Shown: positions 55,366 through 64,000 of the stretch, one piece after another
How the letters are laid out: each line of letters opens with the position of its first letter
Numbering within the stretch: the first letter of the stretch is position 1
Assembly: GCA_028554795.2 (NCBI GenBank)
Contig: CM068839.1
Span: 12,303,220 to 12,367,219, forward strand
DNA length: 64,000 bases
Direction: 5' to 3'
DNA from: Sinohyriopsis cumingii
Taxonomy: Eukaryota; Mollusca; Bivalvia; Unionida; Unionidae
Position numbers and translations under genes: made by a program
The notes under the pieces: model-generated
What the model saw: only the letters and a program-made list of their open reading frames with translations
Told to the model about the DNA's origin: nothing
Database searches by the model: none

Positions 55366-55592
55366 AGGTGCCCTGGATGGTTGAGTGTTCTAGGCACTTG
55401 ACTTAATTGATCACTGACATCACAGCTGTGGTCTCCATGCTAGTGTAGGTATGTGAGAAAGCTTGCCATTGGCTTCCTGTGTGAAGGTGGTTCTTTTCAG
55501 GGTTTTCCTGGGTTCTTCGTCCACAAGATATGCAGGCCTCTATGTATAGCTTATCATGCTGAAAAATCGTGTTAAACTCATAACAACCAACA
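55366..55592 (+). mobile_element. tRNA-derived SINE, family 1, copy 5 (diverged)
   Basis: GTGCCCTGGATGGTTGAGTG head, GTGAGAAAGCTTGCCATTGG, TTTTCCTGGGTTCTTC, CGTGTTAAAC and an AACAACCAACA tail. Same degraded subtype as 16803. Confidence 0.82.
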
Positions 55593-56235
55593 TGACAGAG
55601 GTACAAACTGGAGTAGCCTCCCTTTGCTGTAGTGGCATGCTAGTTAGTTCCATGTTTGTTTGATTTTTCTTTACTTTGTTCCCATTTATGCAGTGATAAA
55701 CAAAAAAACACATGAAGAAAGTTCTGTCTCCATAAGAAAAATACACTTTAAAACTTTATGAAAGTCCTTGACAAGTACTTAAAATGAAATAACAATTCAC
55801 TGGGGCTGTGTGAACCATGTTCATAAATAAAACCTTTGAGTTCAGGCCTGGCTGTATCAAAGCACTCATCTGAACAGCACATACATGTACTTGTGCAAAA
55901 CCAATCATGAGGTTCAGAAACTTGACGGGAAGGTCATTTATTTCCATTATTCACATAATGCAAACTTTTGAGTGATTATGATATCTGCATCATCCGGATG
56001 TATGTTTACATATACATGTCATAATGTTTTTAAACACTGGATAAATAATTGTATACCATATATAACCTATTTGCCTTGCATGCAAGTACTTCCTTCCTCT
56101 GAGATGAGTTTTCCCAGTGTTAAATGTCTTGAGGACATTTAGCGGACATACATAAATGTAGGGGGACATAACAAAGATAGGAAGCAGAGTGTTGTTAAAG
56201 TAATTATAAAGGACTTCAGTTGAATTGTGTTAATA

Positions 56236-56337
56236 ATGTCTGATCGAGAGGGAGAAGAAGCCTTTCTCACAAGCGATGGGGGAGTTGTAAATGTTAAGCA
56301 GTATTGTAACTGGCTTGCTGAGCACATAGACGACAAG
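56236..56337 (+). CDS. Candidate alternative first coding exon (34 codons), gene unidentified
   Basis: The frame MSDREGEEAFLTSDGGVVNV then KQYCNWLAEHIDDK begins at an ATG with an in-frame stop 15 nt upstream and runs to a good donor AAG|GTACAG at phase 0. The peptide is acidic and well-mixed in composition, unlike the chance frames around it, and local base composition is more balanced. An upstream acceptor is not convincing and cannot give the same frame, so a first exon fits better than an internal one. It shares strand and end phase with the exon at 33438-33809, so both could splice to a common second exon beyond the window. I do not recognise the protein. Confidence 0.5.
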
Positions 56338-56779
56338 GTACAGTATGTACAAAAATGCACCTGTCTTTGCTGCAGACAAATGTCATTTCTGTTCCAACTT
56401 TCCATTAGGTTTTTCACATAAATGAGTTTGTTATGCAGAAATATATGGCTAGAACATTGCAGTTTTGGGAAAGACTCCTGAGTTGTTAGGTTTTATTTAA
56501 TTATATGGCAATTTTTCAACAATATATGAGGTAGTTTCAGCAACTGGATGTTGGGGGTTATGTGATCTTTGAGAAGGAGGGTTGTATTTTTCTGAGCATC
56601 ATAAACCTCGGTTCCTTGCAGCCAGGAAGAATTAGAATCAATAAAATGTTTTGATTCTTTGCAGCATCAGCAACAGGACTTTGTCCTGTCAATCTGTCCA
56701 GCTATTCTCCTGACTTGAAAAACTTGTTAACAAGATTGCATAAAAACCCACTCAAGAAAGACTAGTGGAATTCGGTTAT

Positions 56780-56857
56780 CTTATTCTTTAATTCATATGT
56801 AGATGAGCTGATTATTATGATACCTAGTTGATCATAAATGAAAATGGTGCCACTTGT
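56780..56857. repeat. Dispersed ~140-bp repeat family fragment (continues after SINE to ~57210)
   Basis: TACCTAGTTGATCATAAATG and AAAATGGTGCCAC, resuming after the SINE with ATATGGCTGCCATGATGACT and CTTGAAAATATTCTCATTGT. Confidence 0.65.
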
Positions 56858-56868
56858 ACATCAGATAT

Positions 56869-57118
56869 GGGGGCCCTGAGTGGCCGAGTGGTCTAAAGCG
56901 CTCTCCGTCATGGATCACTGCCATCTCACCTCTGCCTGTGTGGGTTTGAGTCTCGGGCTCGGCCAATGTGGATATGTGAGAAAGCTTGCCGGTAGCTTCT
57001 CGTGGGTCGGTGGTTCTTTATGGGGTTTTCCCAGGTTCTTCCTCCACCAGTAATACTGGTCATCATGTATAGCCTATCTTGTGCTGAAAAATGGCGTTAA
57101 ACCCTATAACAACAACAA
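56869..57118 (+). mobile_element. tRNA-derived SINE, family 1, copy 6
   Basis: Intact A box (TGGCCGAGTGGTC) and B-box-like GGTTTGAGTCT, full body and (CAA)n tail. Exact 13-bp target duplication ACATCAGATATGG at 56858-56870 and 57118-57130. Together with copies 1 and 4 it is among the best preserved. Confidence 0.95.
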
Positions 57119-57359
57119 CATCAGATATGGCTGCCATGATGACTTGTTCTCACTATTCCTCACCACAGCTGCAATCTTGAAAATATTCTCATTGTTTCCC
57201 CTCCAACCCGTTGATAGGAGCCATCCATGGGAAAAGGCCACACTGGCCTCTATACAAAGGTGACCCATGTGTGCACGTTCACCCCTCATACTTACTTTAC
57301 AAGCAAATACATACATGTACCATATGCCAAATACAGTTATCATTATTATTACTAATTAT

Positions 57360-57470
57360 TGTTGTTGTTGTCCTGCTTCTTCTTCTGCTTCTTCTTCTTC
57401 TTCTTTTTCTTCTTCTTCTTTTTTTCTTCTTCTTCTTTTTCTTCTTCTTCTTCTTCTTATTATTATTATA
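57360..57470. repeat. Polypyrimidine (CTT)n tract
   Basis: About 100 nt of almost pure T/C on the plus strand (CTT/CTTTTT units), followed by (TTA)n. Capable of triplex (H-DNA) formation. Confidence 0.95.
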
Positions 57471-57542
57471 TTGGCACTATAATAATAGTTTAGTGCACTG
57501 TTCAACAAATCATAAAATTCATGTATATGTTGTCCTTGCCCA

Positions 57543-57650
57543 AAATTATGTTCCACACAATATTACCGTGTCATCCTATAATTATGTTCCACACAATATT
57601 ACCATGTCATCCAATAATTATGTTCCACACAATGTTACCGTGTCAACCAT
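57543..57650. repeat. 36-bp tandem repeat, 3 copies
   Basis: Unit AATTATGTTCCACACAATAT plus TACCGTGTCATCCTAT, 3 copies with scattered changes. Confidence 0.93.
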
Positions 57651-58506
57651 TACTTCTTCCCAAAAATTTTTGCTGATCTTAGTTTGTTTCCTGCATTGTG
57701 ACAAAAAACTAATTCAACTACTAATTGACAGCATACCTATGACTGAAACAGAGGATTGAATCTTTGTTCACCAGCTTGTATAATTGGGCCTAAGAGCTGC
57801 GGCTGTTCACATTTCAAATGATTTTTTGAGTAAACCACTTGTTCAGCTCAGAGATCAAAGACAGCTTACTTAAGAGGCAGGTGATGAATAGAGAATGAAA
57901 AGAAGCTTAATGTGACTGTTGTTAGTTAATCATGCACTGAAACTTTGCCTTCCTTCACAAAAACAAGCATTTTAAATATTGAATGACCTTGGTCCCCGTA
58001 AAAAGGGATGTAACTCTATAGCATCTACTGGAAAGTTCCATTTTTTTTATAATGTCCTGAGGTGTATAGGAAACACCTGGCTGCTGACTATTGACTGCCT
58101 AGGGATTTTTAGTGTGTGTGAATTGTTCAGCATTAGTATTACTTTTTTTTGTAAGAATGTGAATCAAACTTAGATTTTAAAGAGCACATTTAGTTTTTGT
58201 CTGAACTTTACATAATTTCTAAAGTCTGAGATATATTTTCCTGTTTGTTGAGCAAATGTGTTTTGTGTTTACTGGCCCTCTCTGACAAATATCTACTCTG
58301 GGTGTTGGCATCCCACTCAAAAGTTTCCCTGGCTAATATGTCAATATTGTGGCTAGAAAACTGTAGGCTTCAGTATCAATGCTTCCTATTTTTACTTCAG
58401 TATCAATGCTTCCTATTTTTATCAACAGGCTCTCTAATGCCAGTATAATGACTTTGACAGTATCACCTTTAGTGTCATCTTAATCATCCCACTTTTATCA
58501 CAGCTT
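57651..58506. other. Non-coding stretch
   Basis: A 27-bp duplication at about 58368-58421 (TTCAGTATCAATGCTTCCTA). Nothing else supported. Confidence 0.5.
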
Positions 58507-60900
58507 TTAGATTGCCACTTCTACCATAAGTAACATCCACCTAACCAATTCATCAGCTACAATAAGTAACATACACATAACCAATTCATCAACTACCATA
58601 AGTAACATACACATAACCAATTCATCAACTACAGTAAGTGACATACACATAACCAATTCATCAGCTATAATAAGTAACATACACATAACCAATTCATCAG
58701 CTACAGTAAGTAACATACACATAACCAATTCATCAACTACAGTAAGTAACATACACATAACCAATTCATCAACTACCATAAGTAACATACACATAACCAA
58801 TTCATCAACTACAGTAAGTAACAAACCCATAACCAATTCATCAACTACAGTAAGTAACATACACATAACCAATTCATCAACTACAGTAAGTAACAAACCC
58901 ATAACCAATTCATCAGCTACAGTAAGTAACATACACATAACCAATTCATCAACTACAATAAGTAACATACACATAACCAATTCATCAACTGCCATAAGTA
59001 ACAAACCCATAACCAATTCATCAACTACCATAAGTAACAAACACATAACCAATTCATCAACTACCATAAGTAACATCCACCTAACCAATTCATCAGCTAC
59101 AATAAGTAACATACACATAACCAATTCATCAACTACCATAAGTAACATACACATAACCAATTCATCAACTACAGTAAGTAACATACACATAACCAATTCA
59201 TCAGCTATAATAAGTAACATACACATAACCAATTCATCAGCTACAGTAAGTAACATACACATAACCAATTCATCAACTACAATAAGTAACATACACATAA
59301 CCAATTCATCAACTACCATAAGTAACATACACATAACCAATTCATCAACTACAGTAAGTAACAAACCCATAACCAATTCATCAACTACAGTAAGTAACAT
59401 ACACATAACCAATTCATCAACTACAGTAAGTAACAAACCCATAACCAATTCATCAGCTACAGTAAGTAACATACACATAACCAATTCATCAACTACAATA
59501 AGTAACATACACATAACCAATTCATCAACTGCCATAAGTAACAAACCCATAACCAATTCATCAACTACCATAAGTAACAAACGCATAACCAATTCATCAA
59601 CTACCATAAGTAACATACACATAACCAATTCATCAACTACAGTAAGTAACATAAACATAACCAATTCATCAGCTACAGTAAGTAACATACACATAACCAA
59701 TTCATCAACTACAGTAAGTAACATACACATAACCAATTCATCAACTACCATAAGTAACATACACATAACCAATTCATCAACTACAGTAAGTAACAAACCC
59801 ATAACCAATTCATCAACTACAATAAGTAACATACACATAACCAATTCATCAGCTATAATAAGTAACATACACATAACCAATTCATCAGCTACAGTAAGTA
59901 ACAAACACATAACCAATTCATCAACTACAATAAGTAACATACACATAACCAATTCATCAGCTATAATAAGTAACATACACATAACCAATTCATCAGCTAC
60001 AGTAAGTAACATACACATAACCAATTCATCAACTACAATAAGTAACATACACATAACCAATTCATCAACTGCCATAAGTAACAAACCCATAACCAATTCA
60101 TCAACTACCATAAGTAACAAACGCATAAACCAATTCATCAACTACCATAAGTAACATACACATAACCAATTCATCAACTACAGTAAGTAACATAAACATA
60201 ACCAATTCATCAGCTACAGTAAGTAACATACACATAATCAATTCATCAACTACAGTAAGTAACATACACATAACCAATTCATCAACTACCATAAGTAACA
60301 TACACATAACCAATTCATCAACTACAGTAAGTAACAAACCCATAACCAATTCATCAACTACCATAAGTAACATACACATAACCAATTCATCAACTACAGT
60401 AAGTAACATACACATAACCAGTTCATCAACTACAGTAAGTAACAAACCCATAACCAATTCATCAACTAAAGTAAGTAACATACACATAACCAATTCATCA
60501 ACTAAAGTAAGTAACATACACATAACCAATTCATCAACTACAGTAAGTAACATACACATAACCAATTCATCAACTACAGTAAGTAACAAACCCATAACCA
60601 ATTCATCAACTAAAGTAAGTAACATACCCATAACCAATTCATCAACTACAGTAAGTAACATACACATAACCAGTTCATCAACTACAATAAGTAACATAGA
60701 CATAACCAATTCATCAACTACAGTAAGTAACATACACATAACCAATTCATCAACTACAGTAAGTAACATACACATAACCAATTAACCAGCTACAATAAGT
60801 AACATACACATAACCAATTCATCAACTACCATAAGTAACATCCATCTAACCAATTCATCAACTGCAAAAAGTAATACACATAACCAATTCATCAACTGCA
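58507..60900. repeat. 36-bp minisatellite, ~65 copies, with 540-bp higher-order repeat
   Basis: Unit AACCAATTCATCAACTACAG plus TAAGTAACATACACAT, with recurrent variants (CAGCTAC, CTACCATAAG, CTATAATAAG, AACAAACCCAT, CATCCACCTAA). Block 58561-59040 recurs at 59101-59580 with two substitutions, and 59461-59760 recurs at 60001-60301, both at a period of 540/541 bp (15 units). On the minus strand a hydrophobic 12-residue repeat stays open for 544 and 226 codons; the two frames are parted by one extra A near 60128. The array is interrupted on its right by a LINE insertion, beyond which one more unit remains (61484-61527). Confidence 0.97.
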
Positions 60901-61480
60901 ATATCTTTCACCAAAGAGATGCTGATGGCACTCCAAATTTAAGGGCCATAAGAAGTAAAAATTACATTATACCAAGGTCAAAGAAGGAATTGTTTAAAAA
61001 AAGTTTTCAAGATACTGGTCCACTGGTATGGAACAACATTCCCAGTGACATAAGGCAGGCTCCTAACATTTCTTCTTTTCATAATCAATGTCTTAAATGG
61101 ATGAAATCTTTAGAAAATTGAACAGTTCTAGTACAAAAAAGACCTGCTTTTCTGTAATTTTGCATAATTTCATAGTTGAATTTTTCAATGCAGGATATTT
61201 TATGTTTTCTATATATTTATGTTTTCACAGATGCCTGTGCATGTGTTCCAGGCTTGATATTTTGAATTTTAAAATTATTTAATTATTTAGTGTCAAGCCA
61301 GACTCTTCACATCATGTTGTATATACTGTAAATATTGTATATAACAGATAGAAGGCCTCAAGGTAAATTAGTTCTGTAACTGATTGAGTTACCTTCTCTA
61401 AACAAAGACTTTATTATTATTTATTATTATTATTATTTATTTATTTATTATTATTATTATTTCTATTATTATTATTATTA
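60901..61480 (+). mobile_element. 5'-truncated LINE inserted into the minisatellite
   Basis: Codes for the last ~73 residues of a non-LTR RT (60902-61121: RDADGTPNLRAIRSKNYIIP ... PLVWNNIPSDIRQAPNISSF ... stop TGA at 61119-61121), an intact frame, followed by a ~360-bp 3' UTR with GGCCTCAAGGTAAATTAG and AACAAAGACTTTATTATTAT, ending in a (TTA)n/(ATT)n tail. The left junction falls in a minisatellite unit (CATCAACTGCAATA), and minisatellite resumes right after the tail (ACTACAATAAGTAAC), giving a likely imperfect 9-bp target duplication. Confidence 0.9.
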
Positions 61481-61483
61481 TTA

Positions 61484-61527
61484 CTACAATAAGTAACATA
61501 CACATAACCAATTCATCAGCTACAAGT
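61484..61527. repeat. Orphan unit of the 36-bp minisatellite
   Basis: ACTACAATAAGTAACATACA then CATAACCAATTCATCAGCTA immediately after the LINE tail: the part of the array displaced by the insertion. Confidence 0.93.
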
Positions 61528-61899
61528 TACTAGTCATTTAATGTTTTTTGTGGAGGGGCTGTTATTTTCTTTTGAGCTGAAATATCTTCTTTTCTTTTAT
61601 CCCAAGATAATGAATATTTATTTTGCAAATAATATCAATGTTATAATAAGGTGTTATTTTGCTATAAATAGATATTTTTCCAGCTATTGACAGACGGAAA
61701 TTAAACAAAAAAGAATCCGGTCCCAGCCACAGAACATTGAAATTTTAGTTCCTAATATAATTGCAGTGTACTGTGGCATGTATCACAGTGTGTTGAGAAA
61801 TACCACCACATACCATAGTACAAAATATTTTGTGCTATGCAGTTCTGATTCATATACAGATGACCTAATTTGATCTGGTTGGCCATTAAACAGTTTTTT

Positions 61900-62036
61900 T
61901 AATCCTACTGGTCATAACTGACCTGTTATCTGTCATCCTACTGGTCATAGGTGACCTGTTATCTGTCATCCTACTGGTCACAGATGATCTGTTATCTGTC
62001 ATCCTACTGGTCATAGATGATCTGTTATCTGTCCTC
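61900..62036. repeat. 33-bp tandem repeat, 4 copies
   Basis: Unit CATCCTACTGGTCATAGATG plus ATCTGTTATCTGT. Confidence 0.94.
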
Positions 62037-62089
62037 CTGTTTATTCACATGAGTTTTATCACTACTCTTCCTGCTAAATGACTTGGAAG

Positions 62090-62440
62090 ATTGCCTGAAA
62101 CTTTACACACACATTCATTCTCAGATGGAAATGGTGTTGCTCAGACATCCACTATGCCCACCACTGCAACCATATTGAAAATCTTGTTATCACTAATCAT
62201 CCTTAATCATGTCTAGTTGGTCCTAAATGAAAATGATTCTGATTTGATATCTGTTATGACTGGTATAGTATCCATCTTAAGAAATCTTGTTGCAGCTACT
62301 GCTGTTGAATGAATCAACATAGGGTTTTCACCAGAATACTTCCTATGGTGTTATGTTTTGAAAATGGTTCTGTTTGGACATATAGTATGGCAGCCACATT
62401 GGCCTTCTTGAAAATCTTGCTATAGCTGCTCCAGAATAGT
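62090..62440. repeat. Dispersed ~140-bp repeat family, degenerate units
   Basis: CATATTGAAAATCTTGTTAT, AGTTGGTCCTAAATGAAAAT, CATAGGGTTTTCACCAGAAT, GGCAGCCACATTGGCC: two to three units. Confidence 0.65.
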
Positions 62441-62444
62441 TTTA

Positions 62445-62446
<2 letters not shown>

Positions 62447-62493
<47 letters not shown>

Positions 62494-63515
62494 CTTTATT
62501 TAAAGAGGGTAACACAATTAGCTAAATACTAATCTACCTTTAGGCCCTCATACAAAGGAATTTATTTTAGCCGCCTCTCTGGTGCCACTGGATATATTGG
62601 GATTGGAAGAAGGAAATATAGTGGACATTTCTAATCTCAACTGGAATACTATTCCAGAGCAAAGTTCCAAAGTATTGGAAACTTTTTAAAAATAATTCCT
62701 TATTTGGTTTGGGAATTTTATATTGTTTGGTAGACAGTGATCGCAGGTGGGGAGTATTGCCAGGCAGCCTATACTGGAATAGTGATTGTAAATATTCAGG
62801 AGCACTATTATTGGATATCCTGTAGTTTAATTTGGCTTTTCTCAAACAGATTCCATCTATAATAGGTAATATTTTTAACTTAACAGCTAAATTTTCCTTG
62901 CTTTCTTTCTGGATTGATATTAGCCCAAATGCTCTTTTTTGAAGATGTGCCAGCATTGTTATGTTTTTATCATTTGAATTACCCCACACTGTATTACAGT
63001 AGTCTAAATAGGGTTGTATGTAACTGTTATAAAATAGTTTTCTGTGCCTCTCAGGGAGAAAATGTCTTATCCAAGTCTTGTTACATGTTTAGGCTCTAAT
63101 AAACAGTAACAAAACAAAGATCAAAACAACAAGCTATGAAAAATTTAACTAATAATTTATTTCCCTGGAAAAACTCTGTAAAAATGAAAAAATAAGAACT
63201 TACGGTTTTAAGAATCAAATCCAAAAATAATCCAAGAATAATCCACGAATTAAATTTTAGAAGTCCTAGTAATGAAATGTGAACAAAACTACATTATTTT
63301 GACATGTAATGAAATTAAAAAATAAAAAGATTTTAAATCTTACAATTTAATTAAATCAAATATAAATTAAAGGAAATATATGTAACACTACTAAGAAGCC
63401 ATAAACTTTAATTGCCTTTTTTACTGATATGTTTGATATGTTCAGTCCATGATAGGTTATTATCTACCAAAACACCAAGTAGTCTATGACAACAGACCAT
63501 TTGCAAATCTTTGAA
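62447..63515 (-). pseudogene. LINE RT C-terminal part and 3' tail, minus strand, with internal insertion
   Basis: Minus strand: RLLGVLVDNNLSWTEHIKHI (~63425-63495), then after a ~300-bp AT-rich interruption (about 63095-63400) RHFLPERHRKLFYNSYIQPY and LDYCNTVWGNSNDKN (~62960-63080), LAHLQKRAFGLI, PHLRSLSTKQYKIPKPNKEL and LLWNSIPVEIRN, ending at ~62567; then the 3' UTR and the (TTA)n tail at 62447-62490 (AAT on plus). Protein and tail match the LINE at 60901-61480, so the two are the same family in opposite orientation. The main frame is open from 62989 to 62567. Confidence 0.87.
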
Positions 63516-63760
63516 TAAATACTGAGTGAATCTCGTGGCTGAAAAACTCACCTGATCAATGAACTTTTTCTCGTTCACTCAGAACAAACAAATTTTTATT
63601 TTATTTTCAAATGAGCTGGCTAGCTAAAGTGCATTAAGAGTTTGAAAGTTGCAGATTTATTACACTTAGATAATGTTAGCTGTTTACCGTTTATGTTCTG
63701 CAGTGTTTTGTGTACATTCACACAGTAAATCTCAGTGACATAATTCTTTCTATATTCAAG
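63500..63760. repeat. Unclassified dispersed repeat, copy 2 (pair with 17080-17400)
   Basis: GAAAAACTCACCTGATCAAT, TTGTTCACTCAGAAC-like, CTGTTTACCGTTTATGTTCT, ATTCACACAGTAAATCTCAG, TGACATAATTCTTTC. Confidence 0.6.
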
Positions 63761-64000
63761 ACAATACAGCGTACAATAAAAAGAAGGAAAAATCACAATG
63801 GAATTTAATATCTTTTGCATAATAGATAGGTTGTAATCCATTGTACTGCAGTGATTGATACAATTGAAGACATTTTGCCTGGGTTATAGCTATCTGAGAT
63901 AGTATCTATCTGGACTGTTAAAGTAAAACTTAATTATCAAACAAAAATTCACTTGAGAAAACCACTAATTCACAGACTAGCCTCTAATTGTTTGCACACT

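Noticed and set aside
57211..57759. 182-codon plus-strand frame with Leu/Phe run
   Set aside because: It is a dispersed-repeat fragment, polypyrimidine tract and 36-bp repeat joined by chance; the Leu/Phe run is (CTT)n.

Overview
The window looks like animal nuclear DNA. It is AT-rich and intron/intergenic in character, with very little coding sequence and many retroelement fossils (non-LTR, DIRS-like and Penelope-like), tRNA-derived SINEs, TIR elements, microsatellites and minisatellites. The repertoire suggests a lophotrochozoan, most likely a bivalve mollusc. That assignment is inference from repeat style, not from a marker gene.

Positions 1-4340 differ from everything else: higher GC, tightly packed ORFs on one strand, and an adenain-type cysteine protease downstream of a capsid-like ORF. 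This is the right part of an endogenous Polinton/Maverick (adintovirus-like) element cut by the window edge. After the protease come three gene cassettes (A 1685-2204, B 2540-3005, C 3283-4029). Each has a shared promoter box (GGATGTTTTCC, then TCACGTCCGCGCTTT, then usually CTATAAA), a 53-58 nt leader, a small charged helical ORF, and a 16-nt hairpin with a purine-rich box behind it. The hairpin (AGCCCTTTTCAGGGCT twice, GGCCCTTTTCAGGGCC once) matches the metazoan replication-dependent histone mRNA 3' stem-loop, and the purine box sits where the U7-binding histone downstream element should be. A virus-like element whose accessory genes end with histone-type 3' processing signals is the most interesting observation here. 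A 45-bp tandem array (4079-4340) follows and may mark the element's end.

Positions 4400-33000 hold a dead LINE with frameshifts (4400-5815), a hAT-like MITE (7598-7738), two SINE families, a Penelope-like endonuclease remnant with a decayed hammerhead-like motif (10084-10475), a 55-bp minisatellite, a 380-bp TIR element with 10-bp target duplication, a DIRS-like retroelement split by a later insertion (21890-24260), a degenerate satellite whose units carry IR3 nuclear-receptor-type palindromes (24955-25745), and a dispersed repeat with an embedded 48-bp array (26720-28190).

Positions 33438-33809 are the best host coding exon: 124 codons, Kozak-like start, GC-rich, ending in GAG|GTAACA at phase 0. 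A second candidate first exon lies at 56236-56337 (34 codons, AAG|GTACAG, also phase 0). Together they suggest alternative first exons of one unidentified + strand gene whose remaining exons lie beyond 64 kb, which would make much of the second half intron.

Positions 34885-64000 are mostly repeats: minisatellites of 36, 25, 28, 30, 58, 36, 36 and 33 bp, TIR elements, a rearranged Penelope-like element (45985-46601), more SINEs, and a 2.4-kb 36-bp minisatellite with 540-bp higher-order structure (58507-60900). A 5'-truncated LINE (60901-61480) interrupts that array, and a second copy of the same LINE family lies downstream on the opposite strand (62447-63515).
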